This document shows, one piece after another, positions 16,731 to 24,324 of a stretch of DNA of 26,747 bases (its first letter is position 1; each line of letters starts with the position of its first letter). The translations under genes were made by a program, and so were the position numbers. Source of the DNA: Bordetella parapertussis (GTDB lineage: Bacteria; Pseudomonadota; Gammaproteobacteria; Burkholderiales; Burkholderiaceae_C); NCBI GenBank assembly GCA_945890735.1, contig CAMDCZ010000032.1, positions 1 through 26,747 on the forward strand. Direction: 5' to 3'. Under the pieces are notes generated by a model that ran no database searches, was not told the DNA's origin, and worked only from the letters and a program-made list of their open reading frames with translations.

Positions 16731-16736
16731 TAAAAT
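16731..16736 (+). promoter_or_regulatory. Possible -10 element for fdxA
   Basis: TAAAAT in the cysN-fdxA gap, 38 bases before the fdxA ATG. The best -35 (TTCAGG at 16706-16711) has a 19-base spacer and is poor. fdxA could be read from here or by read-through from cysN. Confidence 0.3.
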
Positions 16737-16774
16737 CCAACTTCCGTTGAACCCGTTCGTTTGAAGAAGCCACC

Positions 16775-17101
16775 ATGACCCATGTTGTCACCGAAGCCTG
16801 TATCCGTTGCAAATACACCGACTGTGTGGACGTTTGTCCGGTCGATTGTTTCCGCGAAGGCCCCAATTTCCTGACCATCGACCCTGACGAATGCATCGAC
16901 TGCGCGGTTTGCATCCCCGAGTGCCCGGTCAATGCCATCTACGCCGAAGAAGACGTGCCCAGCGATCAGCAGCACATGACTGCCCTGAACGCAGAGCTGT
17001 CCCGCATCGGTTGGCCCAGCATCACCAAGCGCAAAGTCCCCCTGGCTGATGCGGATGACTGGAAAGACAAAACCGGCAAGCTGTCTGAACTCCAGCGCTG
17101 A
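16775..17101 (+). CDS. fdxA: 7Fe-8S ferredoxin FdxA
   Basis: A 108-residue low-potential electron carrier of the Azotobacter FdI/FdxA type with one 3Fe-4S and one 4Fe-4S cluster. Cysteines lie at 9, 12, 17, 21 and 25 (CIRCKYTDCVDVCPVDC) and at 40, 43, 46 and 50 (CIDCAVCIPECP). The helical tail ending in WKDKTGKLSELQR is typical of the proteobacterial form. The next gene encodes a ferredoxin-NADP reductase, its natural partner, and the gene follows a sulfite reductase operon that has no CysJ. Identity is secure; supplying electrons to CysI is a hypothesis. Confidence 0.95.
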   Translation: MTHVVTEACIRCKYTDCVDVCPVDCFREGPNFLTIDPDECIDCAVCIPECPVNAIYAEEDVPSDQQHMTALNAELSRIGWPSITKRKVPLADADDWKDKTGKLSELQR

Positions 17102-17128
17102 AGCCTGTTGGGCTGTGCCAACCTGCCC

Positions 17129-18163
17129 ATGAACGCCAACTCCCCACCCATCGACACCGACGCCTTGGTCATTGGCGCCGGGCCGGTGGGTTTGTTTTTG
17201 GTCTTTGAGCTTGGCTTGCAAGGCATCCATGCCCAGGTGGTGGATGTGTTGCCGATGGTGGGTGGCCAATGCATGGCGCTCTACCCTGACAAACCGATCT
17301 ATGACATCCCTGGCTTGCCGCGCTGCACCGGCCAAGAACTGACCGAGCGTTTGCAGCAGCAAGCCGCGCCATTTGCACCACGGTTCCACCTGAACCAGCA
17401 GGTTGCCCAATTGCAATGGCAAACCGATGGACGTTGGTTGGTCTCCGCCAGCACAGGCTTGTCCTGGTTGTGCAAAACCGTCTTCATCGCCGCTGGCGTC
17501 GGTGCCTTCATGCCACGCCAACTCGCCTTGCCTGGCTTGACAGCCTGGGAGGGCACGCAGGTTTTCCATGCCGCTCCCGACCAACCCAACCTGCATGGCC
17601 AACACCTGGTGGTGGTGGGCAGTGACGATGCCGCGCTTGAAGCTGTGCTCGACAGCCAAAGCCAGGGCCCTGCCAGCGTCACCTTGGTGCACCGCCGCTC
17701 GACCTTGGATGCTTCCGAGCAGCTGCAAGCCGCTTTCAAACTGGCCTGCGCCAGCGGTCAAGTGCGTTTGCAGGTCGGCCAGGTGCAAGCGGTCCAGGCT
17801 GACAACGCGCGGATGACTGGCTTGCAACTGACCACGCCAGAAGGTGACTTGAGCCTGCGCTGCGACCAGCTCTGGGTGTTGCTCGGCTTGTCACCCCAAC
17901 TCGGGCCGTTGACTGAATGGGGCCTGGACATGGCGAAAAAGCAGTTGAGCGTGAACACCGAAAACTTTGCAACCAGCGCGGCAGGTATCTTCGCGGTCGG
18001 TGATGTCAACACCTACCCCGGCAAGCGCAAGCTGATCGTGAGCGGTTTCCACGAAGCCACCTTGGCCGCCTTTGGTGCAGCCGCCTACTTGAATCCCGGC
18101 CAAAAAATCCCGCTCGAATACACCACCGCCTCGCCCAGGCTGCACCAACGCTTGGGCGTATAG
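17129..18163 (+). CDS. Ferredoxin--NADP reductase (thioredoxin-reductase-like type)
   Basis: A flavoprotein that moves electrons between NADPH and ferredoxin. From ATG 17129 it has 344 residues. FAD-binding GAGPVG is at 16-21, followed by VVDVLPMVGGQCMALYPDKPIYDIPG, a segment diagnostic of the TrxR-like FNR family. The NADPH-binding loop is VVVGSDDAALEAV, slightly unlike the usual GGGDSA. The C-terminal FAVGDVNTYPGKRKLIVSGFHE closes the FAD site. There is no CxxC redox pair, so it is not a thioredoxin reductase. A TTG at 17108 would add seven residues; the ATG fits the family better. It begins 27 bases after fdxA and probably shares its transcript. The -10 box of the thiamine transcript may overlap its stop. 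Confidence 0.92.
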   Translation: MNANSPPIDTDALVIGAGPVGLFLVFELGLQGIHAQVVDVLPMVGGQCMALYPDKPIYDIPGLPRCTGQELTERLQQQAAPFAPRFHLNQQVAQLQWQTDGRWLVSASTGLSWLCKTVFIAAGVGAFMPRQLALPGLTAWEGTQVFHAAPDQPNLHGQHLVVVGSDDAALEAVLDSQSQGPASVTLVHRRSTLDASEQLQAAFKLACASGQVRLQVGQVQAVQADNARMTGLQLTTPEGDLSLRCDQLWVLLGLSPQLGPLTEWGLDMAKKQLSVNTENFATSAAGIFAVGDVNTYPGKRKLIVSGFHEATLAAFGAAAYLNPGQKIPLEYTTASPRLHQRLGV

Positions 18164-18166
18164 AAT
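18159..18166 (+). promoter_or_regulatory. Possible -10 element of the TPP-riboswitch transcript
   Basis: TATAGAAT overlaps the stop codon of the reductase gene and lies about 20 bases before the riboswitch. No clear -35 is seen. Confidence 0.35.
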
Positions 18167-18186
18167 GGCGCCACTTGCACTCGTGC

Positions 18187-18280
18187 AAGCACGCTGGGGG
18201 TGCTGAGGTTTCACCAAGAAACCAAGGCTGAGAAAGTCCCTTTGAACCTGATTGAGGTAATCCTCGCGCAGGGAAGCACG
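18187..18280 (+). promoter_or_regulatory. TPP riboswitch (THI element)
   Basis: A thiamine pyrophosphate aptamer in the 5' leader of the permease gene. GGGGGTGCTGAGG opens the element. An optional helix of GGTTTC (18207-18212) and GAAACC (18218-18223) follows, then the invariant CTGAGA (18228-18233). The second half shows AACCTGAT, GAGGTAAT, and the closing CGCGCAGGGAAGCA up to about 18278. About 50-70 bases separate it from the two possible start codons, with no strong intrinsic terminator there. Control is therefore more likely at translation initiation, as is common in Proteobacteria. TPP would repress uptake when thiamine is plentiful. Confidence 0.95.
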
Positions 18281-18328
18281 GCCTCTGTTGCTGCTCTCTT
18301 GAGCCTTTGAAGGCCTCGCCGAACTGCC

Positions 18329-19612
18329 ATGCTTTTGGAAAAACAGATGGCACACATTTCACCCAATGAATCGCTCACACCAGTCAGTCCCGATCAGCGG
18401 GTTTTTGGTTGGTACAGCCACGCGTCCCTTTGGTTCTCCTTGGGGGTGGGCCTGTTGGTCATGCAAATCGGGGCCTATTTGGTCCCGGCGGTGGGCACGC
18501 AAGATGCCTTGGTCGCGATTGTCTTGGGTTCGGTGCTCGGCGCAGGTTTGCTGGCTTGGGTGGCCAAGATCGGCTGCGACACCGGCTTGTCAAGCGCAGG
18601 CTTGATGCACCAGGTGTATGGCCGTGCTTTTGCACGCCTGCCCATCGTGCTCAACATCGTGCAATTGGTGGGTTGGACCACCTTTGAGTTGGTCGTCATG
18701 CGTGAGGGTACCTTGGCGATGTTTGGCAGCACCTGGGGCGCGGCACCGGTGCTGGCCACCTTGCTCTGGGGCGGCGTGCTGACCCTGCTGATGGCCAGCT
18801 CCATGCTGGGTTTGGTGCGCAGTTTCGTCAGCCGCTTTGGGCTTCCATTGGTTGTCCTGTCTTTGGTTTGGTTGACTTGGCAGTTTTGGGGTCTGTTGCA
18901 AACCCAAGGTCTGTCGGCTTTTTGGAACCGTCCCGGTACCGGCAGCATGGGTTTTTTGTCCGCGGTGGATTTGGTCATCGCCATGCCCATTTCTTGGCTG
19001 CCCCTGATCGCTGATTACGCCAGGCATGGCACCAACAGCCGAGCCGCCATGAGCGGCAGCTGGGTCGGCTATGCCTTGGCCAATGTTTGGTGCTACACCC
19101 TGGGTGTGATGGTGGTGAGCGTGTCTGCGCCGGACGCCCATTTGGTCAACACCTTGTTGCTTGCACAAGGCGGCTTGCTGGCACTGGGTTTGATTTTGCT
19201 CGACGAGCTGGACAACGCTTACGGCGACACCTATTCCTCAGCGGTGAACAGCCACAGCCTGTGGTCTGGTGTCAGCGTCAAACACTGGGGTTTGGGCATG
19301 GCCGTGGTTTGCACCGGTCTGGCCATGGTGCTGCCCATGCACAGTTTGGAGCCATTCTTGCTGATGCTCAGTTCGGTGTTTGTGCCCTTGTACGGCGTGA
19401 TTTTGGGTCGCTTGGGCAGCGGCAAGCCAGCGCACACAGCAGGCTTGCCGGTGCACTGGGGGGCGGCCGCCATCTGGTTGCTCGGCATCGGGGTGTTCCA
19501 TGCCTGCAGACACTGGACGCCACACTTGGGCGCGGCCCTGCCCTGCCTGGCACTGACATTGACGCTGGCATGGCTTAGCCGCCCCTCGGCTGCAAGGGTT
19601 TCACATGCATGA
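18329..19612 (+). CDS. cytX: NCS1-family permease, probable HMP/thiamine-precursor transporter (CytX-like)
   Basis: A 427-residue inner-membrane protein of the nucleobase:cation symporter-1 family with about 12 hydrophobic segments. GWYSHASLWFSLGVGLLVMQIGAYLVP in the first helix and SWLPLIADYARHG in the middle are NCS1 landmarks. The TPP riboswitch directly upstream and thi genes downstream point to uptake of hydroxymethylpyrimidine or a related thiamine precursor, as proposed for CytX. The start may be ATG 18329 or ATG 18350; GGAAAAA just before the second favours the shorter form, MAHISPNESL. The 3' end overlaps the opposing thiD gene by 38 bases. The family is sure; the substrate is inferred from regulation. 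Confidence 0.82.
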   Translation: MLLEKQMAHISPNESLTPVSPDQRVFGWYSHASLWFSLGVGLLVMQIGAYLVPAVGTQDALVAIVLGSVLGAGLLAWVAKIGCDTGLSSAGLMHQVYGRAFARLPIVLNIVQLVGWTTFELVVMREGTLAMFGSTWGAAPVLATLLWGGVLTLLMASSMLGLVRSFVSRFGLPLVVLSLVWLTWQFWGLLQTQGLSAFWNRPGTGSMGFLSAVDLVIAMPISWLPLIADYARHGTNSRAAMSGSWVGYALANVWCYTLGVMVVSVSAPDAHLVNTLLLAQGGLLALGLILLDELDNAYGDTYSSAVNSHSLWSGVSVKHWGLGMAVVCTGLAMVLPMHSLEPFLLMLSSVFVPLYGVILGRLGSGKPAHTAGLPVHWGAAAIWLLGIGVFHACRHWTPHLGAALPCLALTLTLAWLSRPSAARVSHA

Positions 19613-20432
19613 CCTGGGGTGCAAAACCATGGTTGAGCGGTCCGTGGCCTTGCCCGGTGCGCACCTGCGCACCCGTGGCGATGGCTTGCAAGATGAATTG
19701 GCGTGCGTGCGCCACCGCCGAGTCCATGGTGTGGCCCAAAGCCAGGTGCGCGGCGATGGCCGAGGACAAGCTGCACCCCGTGCCGTGCACATTGTGGCTG
19801 TGGATGCGGGCCGCGTTGAAGGTCACCGGCTCGTGTCCGCGCATGGCCAACACATCAACCACCTCGTTGCCCGCCAAGTGACCGCCCTTGAGCAAAACAC
19901 CGCTGGCACCCATGGCTTGCAAATCCACAGCCGCCTGTGGCAGCTGATTGACTTGGCTCAATGGCCGCCCGAGCAACAAAGCTGCTTCGTCCAAATTGGG
20001 CGTGAGCAACTGCACGCGTGGAAACAATTCGCTCACCAAGACCGCGATGGTCTCCTCGGCAATCAAGCGGTCCCCGCTGGTGGCCACCATCACCGGGTCG
20101 AGCACGACTTGTTTGAGTTGGTAATGGTCAATCGCCCAGGCCACCACCTCGACGATCTCGGGTGCGTGCAACATGCCGATCTTGACCGCATCCACACCGA
20201 TGTCGTCCAACACCGACTGCAATTGCGCTTTCAAAAATGCCGCTGGCACCGCATGGATGCCTTGCACGCCTTGGGTGTTTTGCGCGGTGAGCGCGGTGAC
20301 CGCGGTCATGCCAAAACAGCCCAAAGCACTGACCGTTTTCAGATCGGCTTGGATACCTGCGCCGCCGCCGCTGTCCGAGCCTGCAATCGTCAAGACGCGG
20401 GCGTATTGACCGGTGAAAGTGTGTGTGTTCAT
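19575..20432 (-). CDS. thiD: Hydroxymethylpyrimidine / phosphomethylpyrimidine kinase
   Basis: Phosphorylates HMP and then HMP-P to HMP-PP, the pyrimidine half of thiamine, using ATP. From ATG 20432 it has 285 residues. TIAGSDSGGGAGIQADLKT (15-33) is the ribokinase-like HMP-binding signature, DPVMVATSGDRL follows in the middle, and HNVHGTGCSLSSAIAA holds the anion hole and catalytic Cys region. A GTG at 20459 would add nine residues. No Shine-Dalgarno is seen before the ATG; GATAAT sits at 20440-20445 on this strand, so the transcript may be nearly leaderless. It runs against the rest of the thiamine cluster, 29 bases from thiO, and its 3' end overlaps cytX. Confidence 0.94.
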   Translation of the reverse strand: MNTHTFTGQYARVLTIAGSDSGGGAGIQADLKTVSALGCFGMTAVTALTAQNTQGVQGIHAVPAAFLKAQLQSVLDDIGVDAVKIGMLHAPEIVEVVAWAIDHYQLKQVVLDPVMVATSGDRLIAEETIAVLVSELFPRVQLLTPNLDEAALLLGRPLSQVNQLPQAAVDLQAMGASGVLLKGGHLAGNEVVDVLAMRGHEPVTFNAARIHSHNVHGTGCSLSSAIAAHLALGHTMDSAVAHARQFILQAIATGAQVRTGQGHGPLNHGFAPQVMHVKPLQPRGG

Positions 20433-20439
20433 GGCGCTG

Positions 20440-20445
20440 ATTATC
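20440..20445 (-). promoter_or_regulatory. Possible -10 element of thiD
   Basis: GATAAT on the minus strand, ending seven bases before the thiD ATG. A start of transcription at the usual distance would coincide with the start codon. The -35 region is poor, so this is tentative. Confidence 0.3.
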
Positions 20446-20461
20446 CAGCGAGGCTCCACGC

Positions 20462-21547
20462 ATGAGCCACGCCCTGCGTTGCGTGGTCCTGGGTGCGGGC
20501 CTGATGGGCCGCTTGCTCGCCCACGCCCTGGTGCGTGAAGGCCACCAGGTCACCGTGCACGAGGCACAAGGACCAGACGCACGAGGTGCAGCGGCATGGG
20601 TCGCCGCCTCCATGCTGGCGCCCTTGGCCGAATCGGCGATCACCGAACTGCCGGTGGTGCGCATGGGACAGCACAGCTTGGCCCGCTGGCCAGCCCTGAT
20701 CTCTGAGCTGCCTGCCTCGGTGTTTTTTCAGCGTGAGGGCACGGTGATCGTGTGGCACCGCCAAGACGCGGGTGACGCCAAACGCTTTGCCGACAAACTG
20801 CGCGAGACCCGAACCCACTTACCCGCGTTGGCCGCACCGCAAAGCCTGCAAAGCCCAGACCTGGTGCGGCTCGAACCCAGCTTGGGACATCAGTTCAACC
20901 AAGGCCTGTGGCTGCCCGAGGAAGGGCAACTCGACAACCGCCAACTGCTGGACGCTTTGCTGGCGAGCTTGAGCGACAGCCAGGCTCAGATGCATTGGCA
21001 CAGCCCTCAAACCCTGGAAGATGTCCAGGCCGACTGGGTGTTTGACTGCCGAGGCTTGGGGGCCAAGCCACAGTGGCGCGGCTTGCGCGGGGTGCGTGGC
21101 GAGGTGCTGCGCCTGCATGCACCAGAGGTGACGTTGTCGCGCCCGGTGCGGCTGATCCACCCGCGCTATCCGCTGTACATCGCCCCGAAAGAGAACAATG
21201 TGTTCGTGGTCGGCGCCACCGAGATCGAAACCGATGACCTGTCGCCCGCCAGCGTGCGCTCGAGCCTAGAGCTCTTGAGTGCGGCCTACAGCGTGCACAG
21301 TGGTTTTGCCGAAGCGCGGATCTTGGAGATCAATGTGCAAGCACGCCCGACCCTGCCCGACAACCTGCCTGCCATTCACCTGCCCCGCCCTGGCGTGATG
21401 CAAATCAACGGTTTGTATCGCCATGGGTTTTTGATCGCGCCAGCCATGCTTGACGCGGCCTTGGCCCTGATGCAAGGCGACACGGCGTTGGCAAAACAGT
21501 TTGGTCTGTTGCAGCCCACGCCCACCCCCAGGGGCGCCAGGTCATGA
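20462..21547 (+). CDS. thiO: Glycine oxidase ThiO (FAD-dependent)
   Basis: Oxidises glycine to the imine (dehydroglycine) used by ThiG to build the thiazole ring, releasing hydrogen peroxide. The 361-residue protein starts with the FAD-binding fold VVLGAGLMGRLLAHALVREGHQVTVHE (GAGLMG at 11-16). AAWVAASMLAPLAE follows in the substrate domain, and a DAO-type C-terminus ends with NGLYRHGFLIAPAM. The last residues overlap the thiS start by four bases (ATGA). Its place before thiS, thiG and thiE makes glycine oxidase the right name rather than another DAO-family oxidase. There are only 29 bases to the divergent thiD. Confidence 0.91.
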   Translation: MSHALRCVVLGAGLMGRLLAHALVREGHQVTVHEAQGPDARGAAAWVAASMLAPLAESAITELPVVRMGQHSLARWPALISELPASVFFQREGTVIVWHRQDAGDAKRFADKLRETRTHLPALAAPQSLQSPDLVRLEPSLGHQFNQGLWLPEEGQLDNRQLLDALLASLSDSQAQMHWHSPQTLEDVQADWVFDCRGLGAKPQWRGLRGVRGEVLRLHAPEVTLSRPVRLIHPRYPLYIAPKENNVFVVGATEIETDDLSPASVRSSLELLSAAYSVHSGFAEARILEINVQARPTLPDNLPAIHLPRPGVMQINGLYRHGFLIAPAMLDAALALMQGDTALAKQFGLLQPTPTPRGARS

Positions 21548-21756
21548 GCGCAGACACCATGACCATCTTGATCAACCAGGTAGCTCACCAACTGCCTGTC
21601 CAAGCCACCTTGCTCGACGCCATCACCGCCGCCGGGGTCACCCCGCCGTTTGCCGCAGCCGTCAACTTGCAGTTCGTGCCGCGCACGGCGCACGCCAGCC
21701 ATGTGCTTCAACCCCATGACCAGGTTGAACTCATCGCACCCATCACAGGAGGATGA
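21544..21756 (+). CDS. thiS: Thiamine sulfur-carrier protein ThiS
   Basis: A ubiquitin-like carrier whose C-terminal glycine is adenylated and turned into a thiocarboxylate that gives sulfur to the thiazole. The 70-residue product ends in the required Gly-Gly (IAPITGG), and the middle shows AVNLQFVPRTAH and HDQVELI as in the beta-grasp fold. Start choice: ATG 21544 overlaps thiO by four bases; ATG 21559 (MTILINQ) would match shorter homologues better. AGGAGG for thiG overlaps its 3' end. No thiF is present in the window, so the activating enzyme must be encoded elsewhere. Confidence 0.92.
   Translation: MSADTMTILINQVAHQLPVQATLLDAITAAGVTPPFAAAVNLQFVPRTAHASHVLQPHDQVELIAPITGG
21747..21752 (+). 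promoter_or_regulatory. Strong Shine-Dalgarno of thiG
   Basis: AGGAGG, eight bases before ATG 21761 and inside the thiS 3' end. It fixes the thiG start, although the frame is open further upstream. Confidence 0.9.
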
Positions 21757-21760
21757 CCCC

Positions 21761-22552
21761 ATGACCCCCAAGGATGACTTGGTTTTGTATGGCGAGCGCT
21801 TTGCCAGCCGCTTGTTGCTGGGTACCTCGCGCTACCCTTCGCCGCAGGTGCTGGCCGACGCGGTGCGCTTGGCCCAACCTGCCATGCTGACTGCCTCGCT
21901 GCGCCGCCAAACCGCGCATGCCAAGGCCTCGCCCGAGTTTTGGGATTTGCTCAAGGCCATGCAAGTGCCGGTGTTGCCCAACACCGCAGGCTGCCACAGC
22001 GTGCAAGAAGTCATCACCACCGCAGAGATGGCGCGTGAGGTGTTTGAAACCGATTGGCTCAAGCTCGAGTTGATTGGCGACGATTACAGCCTTCAGCCTG
22101 ACACCTTGAAGCTGCCCGAGGCCGCCGAGCGCTTGGTCAAAGCTGGCTTCAAGGTCTTGCCCTATTGCACCGAAGACCTGGTGTTGTGCCAACGCTTGGT
22201 GGATGTCGGTTGCCAAGCGGTCATGCCATGGGCTGCGCCGATCGGCACGGGCAAAGGCCCGATCAACCCCTACGCCATGCAAATGCTGCGCGAGCGCCTG
22301 GATGTGCCCATGATCGTGGACGCAGGCTTGGGCCTGCCCTCGCATGCCTGCCAAGTCATGGAATGGGGCTATGACGCGGTGCTGCTCAACACGGCGGTTG
22401 CCCTGGCCACCCAACCCGCTGCCATGGCCGAAGCCTTTGCCCATGCGGTCAAGGCTGGACGCACAGCGTTTTTGTCGGGTGCCATGCAAGCCCAAGAGAG
22501 CGCCCAGGCCAGCACCCCAGTGCTCGGTACCCCTTTTTGGCACCACACATGA
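21761..22552 (+). CDS. thiG: Thiazole synthase
   Basis: Condenses DXP, dehydroglycine and ThiS-thiocarboxylate sulfur into the thiazole carboxylate phosphate. The 263-residue TIM-barrel protein shows LLGTSRYPSPQVLADAV at about 19-35 and the Schiff-base lysine K101 in WLKLELIGDD. VLPYCTEDLVLCQRL, MPWAAPIGTGKG and the phosphate-binding DAGLGLPSHA and VLLNTAVA follow. Its start is set by the AGGAGG four to nine bases before the thiS stop region, and its stop overlaps the thiE start by four bases (ATGA). Identity is secure. Confidence 0.96.
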   Translation: MTPKDDLVLYGERFASRLLLGTSRYPSPQVLADAVRLAQPAMLTASLRRQTAHAKASPEFWDLLKAMQVPVLPNTAGCHSVQEVITTAEMAREVFETDWLKLELIGDDYSLQPDTLKLPEAAERLVKAGFKVLPYCTEDLVLCQRLVDVGCQAVMPWAAPIGTGKGPINPYAMQMLRERLDVPMIVDAGLGLPSHACQVMEWGYDAVLLNTAVALATQPAAMAEAFAHAVKAGRTAFLSGAMQAQESAQASTPVLGTPFWHHT

Positions 22553-23445
22553 ACACCCTCGAACAAGCCCAACACATCGCGCAACACCACAGCGACTTGA
22601 GCATCGGAACGCCGCCGGCAGTGGCCGAGGCCAGCCGTGGTTTGGCCGGCAGCGAACCATTCCAAGCCGCCCTGCTGGCGGCCAGGCTGTTGGGGTTTTT
22701 GGAACACGATGCCCAGTGTGTGGCGACGGCTTGGGAAGCACAGACCCGGCGAACTGGACGTTTTGAGCTTGACAACTGGCCTTGCGAACCCATGGACTTT
22801 GGTGTGCCCTTGAGCCACCCCAAACCTTTTCCTCCCTGCCCACAGCGACTCGGTCTCTACGCGGTTTTGCCAGATGCCGAGTGGGTGTCGCGCATGGTAG
22901 ACCTGGGTGTGCCCACAGTGCAACTGCGTTTCAAGTCTGAAGACACAGCGGCCGTGCAACGCGAAGTGCGGGCAGCCGTCAAAGCCGTGCAAGGCAGCCA
23001 AAGCCTGCTGTTCATCAACGACCATTGGCAAGCCGCCATCGATGCGGGCGCCTATGGCGTGCACCTGGGCCAAGAAGACATGCAAGACGCGCCCTTGGCG
23101 AGGATTCGCGGTGCTGGTTTGCGTTTGGGGCTGTCGAGCCACGGCTATGCCGAAATGCTGCAAGCCATTCAACACGCCCCGAGCTACCTGGCCTTGGGCG
23201 CGGTGTTTCCCACCACCTTGAAACGCATGGCCACAGCGCCGCAGGGCTTGGGCCGCTTGCACATGTACGCGAGATTGATGCGCCACATGCCTTTGGTGGC
23301 GATTGGCGGCATCGACCAGCACAGCCTGCCTGCCGTGATGCAAAGCGGCGTCGGCTCAGTGGCCTTTGTGCGGGCGATCACAGCAGCCACGGATGTGGCT
23401 GCCAGTGTCCATCAACTCCGCGCCTGCATGACCCAGACAAGCTGA
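22549..23445 (+). CDS. thiE: Thiamine-phosphate synthase with N-terminal extension
   Basis: Joins HMP-PP and thiazole phosphate into thiamine phosphate. The 298-residue product is about 90 residues longer than the usual ThiE (about 210). The catalytic TIM barrel occupies about 100-298: LGLYAVLPD, VQLRFK (usually QLRxK), LLFINDHWQAAIDAGAYGVHLGQED, GLSSHGYAEM, YLALGAVFPTTLKR and VAIGGID. Residues 1-99 show no recognised motif; they are mostly helical-looking, with two cysteines and a proline-rich linker (SHPKPFPPCPQ). Long ThiE proteins occur in other Burkholderiales as far as I recall. It overlaps thiG by four bases and faces the next gene with a two-base gap. Confidence 0.9.
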   Translation: MNTLEQAQHIAQHHSDLSIGTPPAVAEASRGLAGSEPFQAALLAARLLGFLEHDAQCVATAWEAQTRRTGRFELDNWPCEPMDFGVPLSHPKPFPPCPQRLGLYAVLPDAEWVSRMVDLGVPTVQLRFKSEDTAAVQREVRAAVKAVQGSQSLLFINDHWQAAIDAGAYGVHLGQEDMQDAPLARIRGAGLRLGLSSHGYAEMLQAIQHAPSYLALGAVFPTTLKRMATAPQGLGRLHMYARLMRHMPLVAIGGIDQHSLPAVMQSGVGSVAFVRAITAATDVAASVHQLRACMTQTS

Positions 23446-23447
23446 CT

Positions 23448-24251
23448 TCAGCGGATCAGGTTGACCAGCAATTTGTCTGTGTCCATGTTCATGGCCGCCT
23501 CAAACGTGGTGGCAAAGTGCTTGGCAGCGCGCATGAGCATGCGGGTGGGTACCCCGTTGGGATAGGCAATGGTGTGCCGCGCAAACAGCACCGGGCCTTT
23601 GGGACTTTCGCGAACTTGAAAGACTTGGTGGGTGATTTTTTCATTGACCTGTTGACAAAACGCTTCCACACGCTCCTTGGGTGTTTCCAGGCCAACCGGG
23701 AATCCCTGACCGATGAAAACCAACTGCTTGGTGTCGACAGCAACCCTTGTCCAAAAGGGGTACATGAAACCACGCGAGCCATAGACATCACCGTTTTTCT
23801 CCAAACGGGCATCGGTGCGGCTGGCGTTGTAAAGATCACAAACCAATTGGCCGGTCACTTCATGGGGCTTCCATACTTTGATGTTTTCATCGGCCAGCTG
23901 CGCGCGAGACTCCTCAAACAACTCCAGCAGCTTGGCCGCGATGATGGGCACCTGGGATTTCAAATAGCCAGCCGCGCGGATGTTGTTTTGCAAAACGATT
24001 TGCAATTCATCAAATTGGGGAACCTTGATTTGCAGGGCTGATGGAGCGGTCTGGCTCATGGGCTCGCGGTAGTAACGATCGGGCTTGGGCATGACGAAAT
24101 CTTGGTAGAGCTGAATGTCTTTGACCAGCGTTTCGATTTTCATGCCAAAGAAAAAATGCCTTAAGTCCTTCTGCTCCATGACGTTGTCATAGAACATGGT
24201 GATGCCATGCACCAGCTTGTCTTTGGCTTCAGGGGAATCCATCAATTTCAT
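23448..24251 (-). CDS. Degenerate truncated-globin-like domain fused to a YbjN-like C-terminal domain
   Basis: A 267-residue soluble protein of unknown role. Residues about 12-118 read like a group I truncated haemoglobin: FYDNVMEQKDLRHFFFGM keeps the B-helix Phe-Tyr pair, and IKVPQFDELQIVLQNNIRAAGYLKSQVP matches the G-H region. The position of the proximal (haem-ligating) histidine appears to be P70 (QTAPSALQI), so haem binding is doubtful. Residues about 130-267 form a second alpha/beta domain; CQQVNEKITHQVFQV and GVPTRMLMRAAKHFATTFEAAM recall YbjN-type folds, a weak call. ATG 24251 is preceded by GGAG; a GTG at 24269 is the alternative. A good promoter lies upstream. Base composition is less GC-rich than the thi genes. 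Confidence 0.6.
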   Translation of the reverse strand: MKLMDSPEAKDKLVHGITMFYDNVMEQKDLRHFFFGMKIETLVKDIQLYQDFVMPKPDRYYREPMSQTAPSALQIKVPQFDELQIVLQNNIRAAGYLKSQVPIIAAKLLELFEESRAQLADENIKVWKPHEVTGQLVCDLYNASRTDARLEKNGDVYGSRGFMYPFWTRVAVDTKQLVFIGQGFPVGLETPKERVEAFCQQVNEKITHQVFQVRESPKGPVLFARHTIAYPNGVPTRMLMRAAKHFATTFEAAMNMDTDKLLVNLIR

Positions 24252-24324
24252 ATCGCGAAAAAGCTCCACTTAAATGTCAAACTTGTCATCTTTGATTGTG
24301 CTACCAATTCAGTGTTCACGAAAC

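Noticed and set aside
17108..17128. TTG start for the ferredoxin-NADP reductase
   Set aside because: ATG at 17129 gives the normal N-terminus and the added residues match nothing in the family.
16730..17827. Minus-strand open frame of 365 codons across fdxA and the reductase gene
   Set aside because: It covers two confidently identified genes on the plus strand and shows no recognisable motif.
21743..23343. Two overlapping minus-strand open frames of over 320 codons opposite thiG and thiE
   Set aside because: They mirror the coding strand, share no family motif and have no ribosome binding sites.
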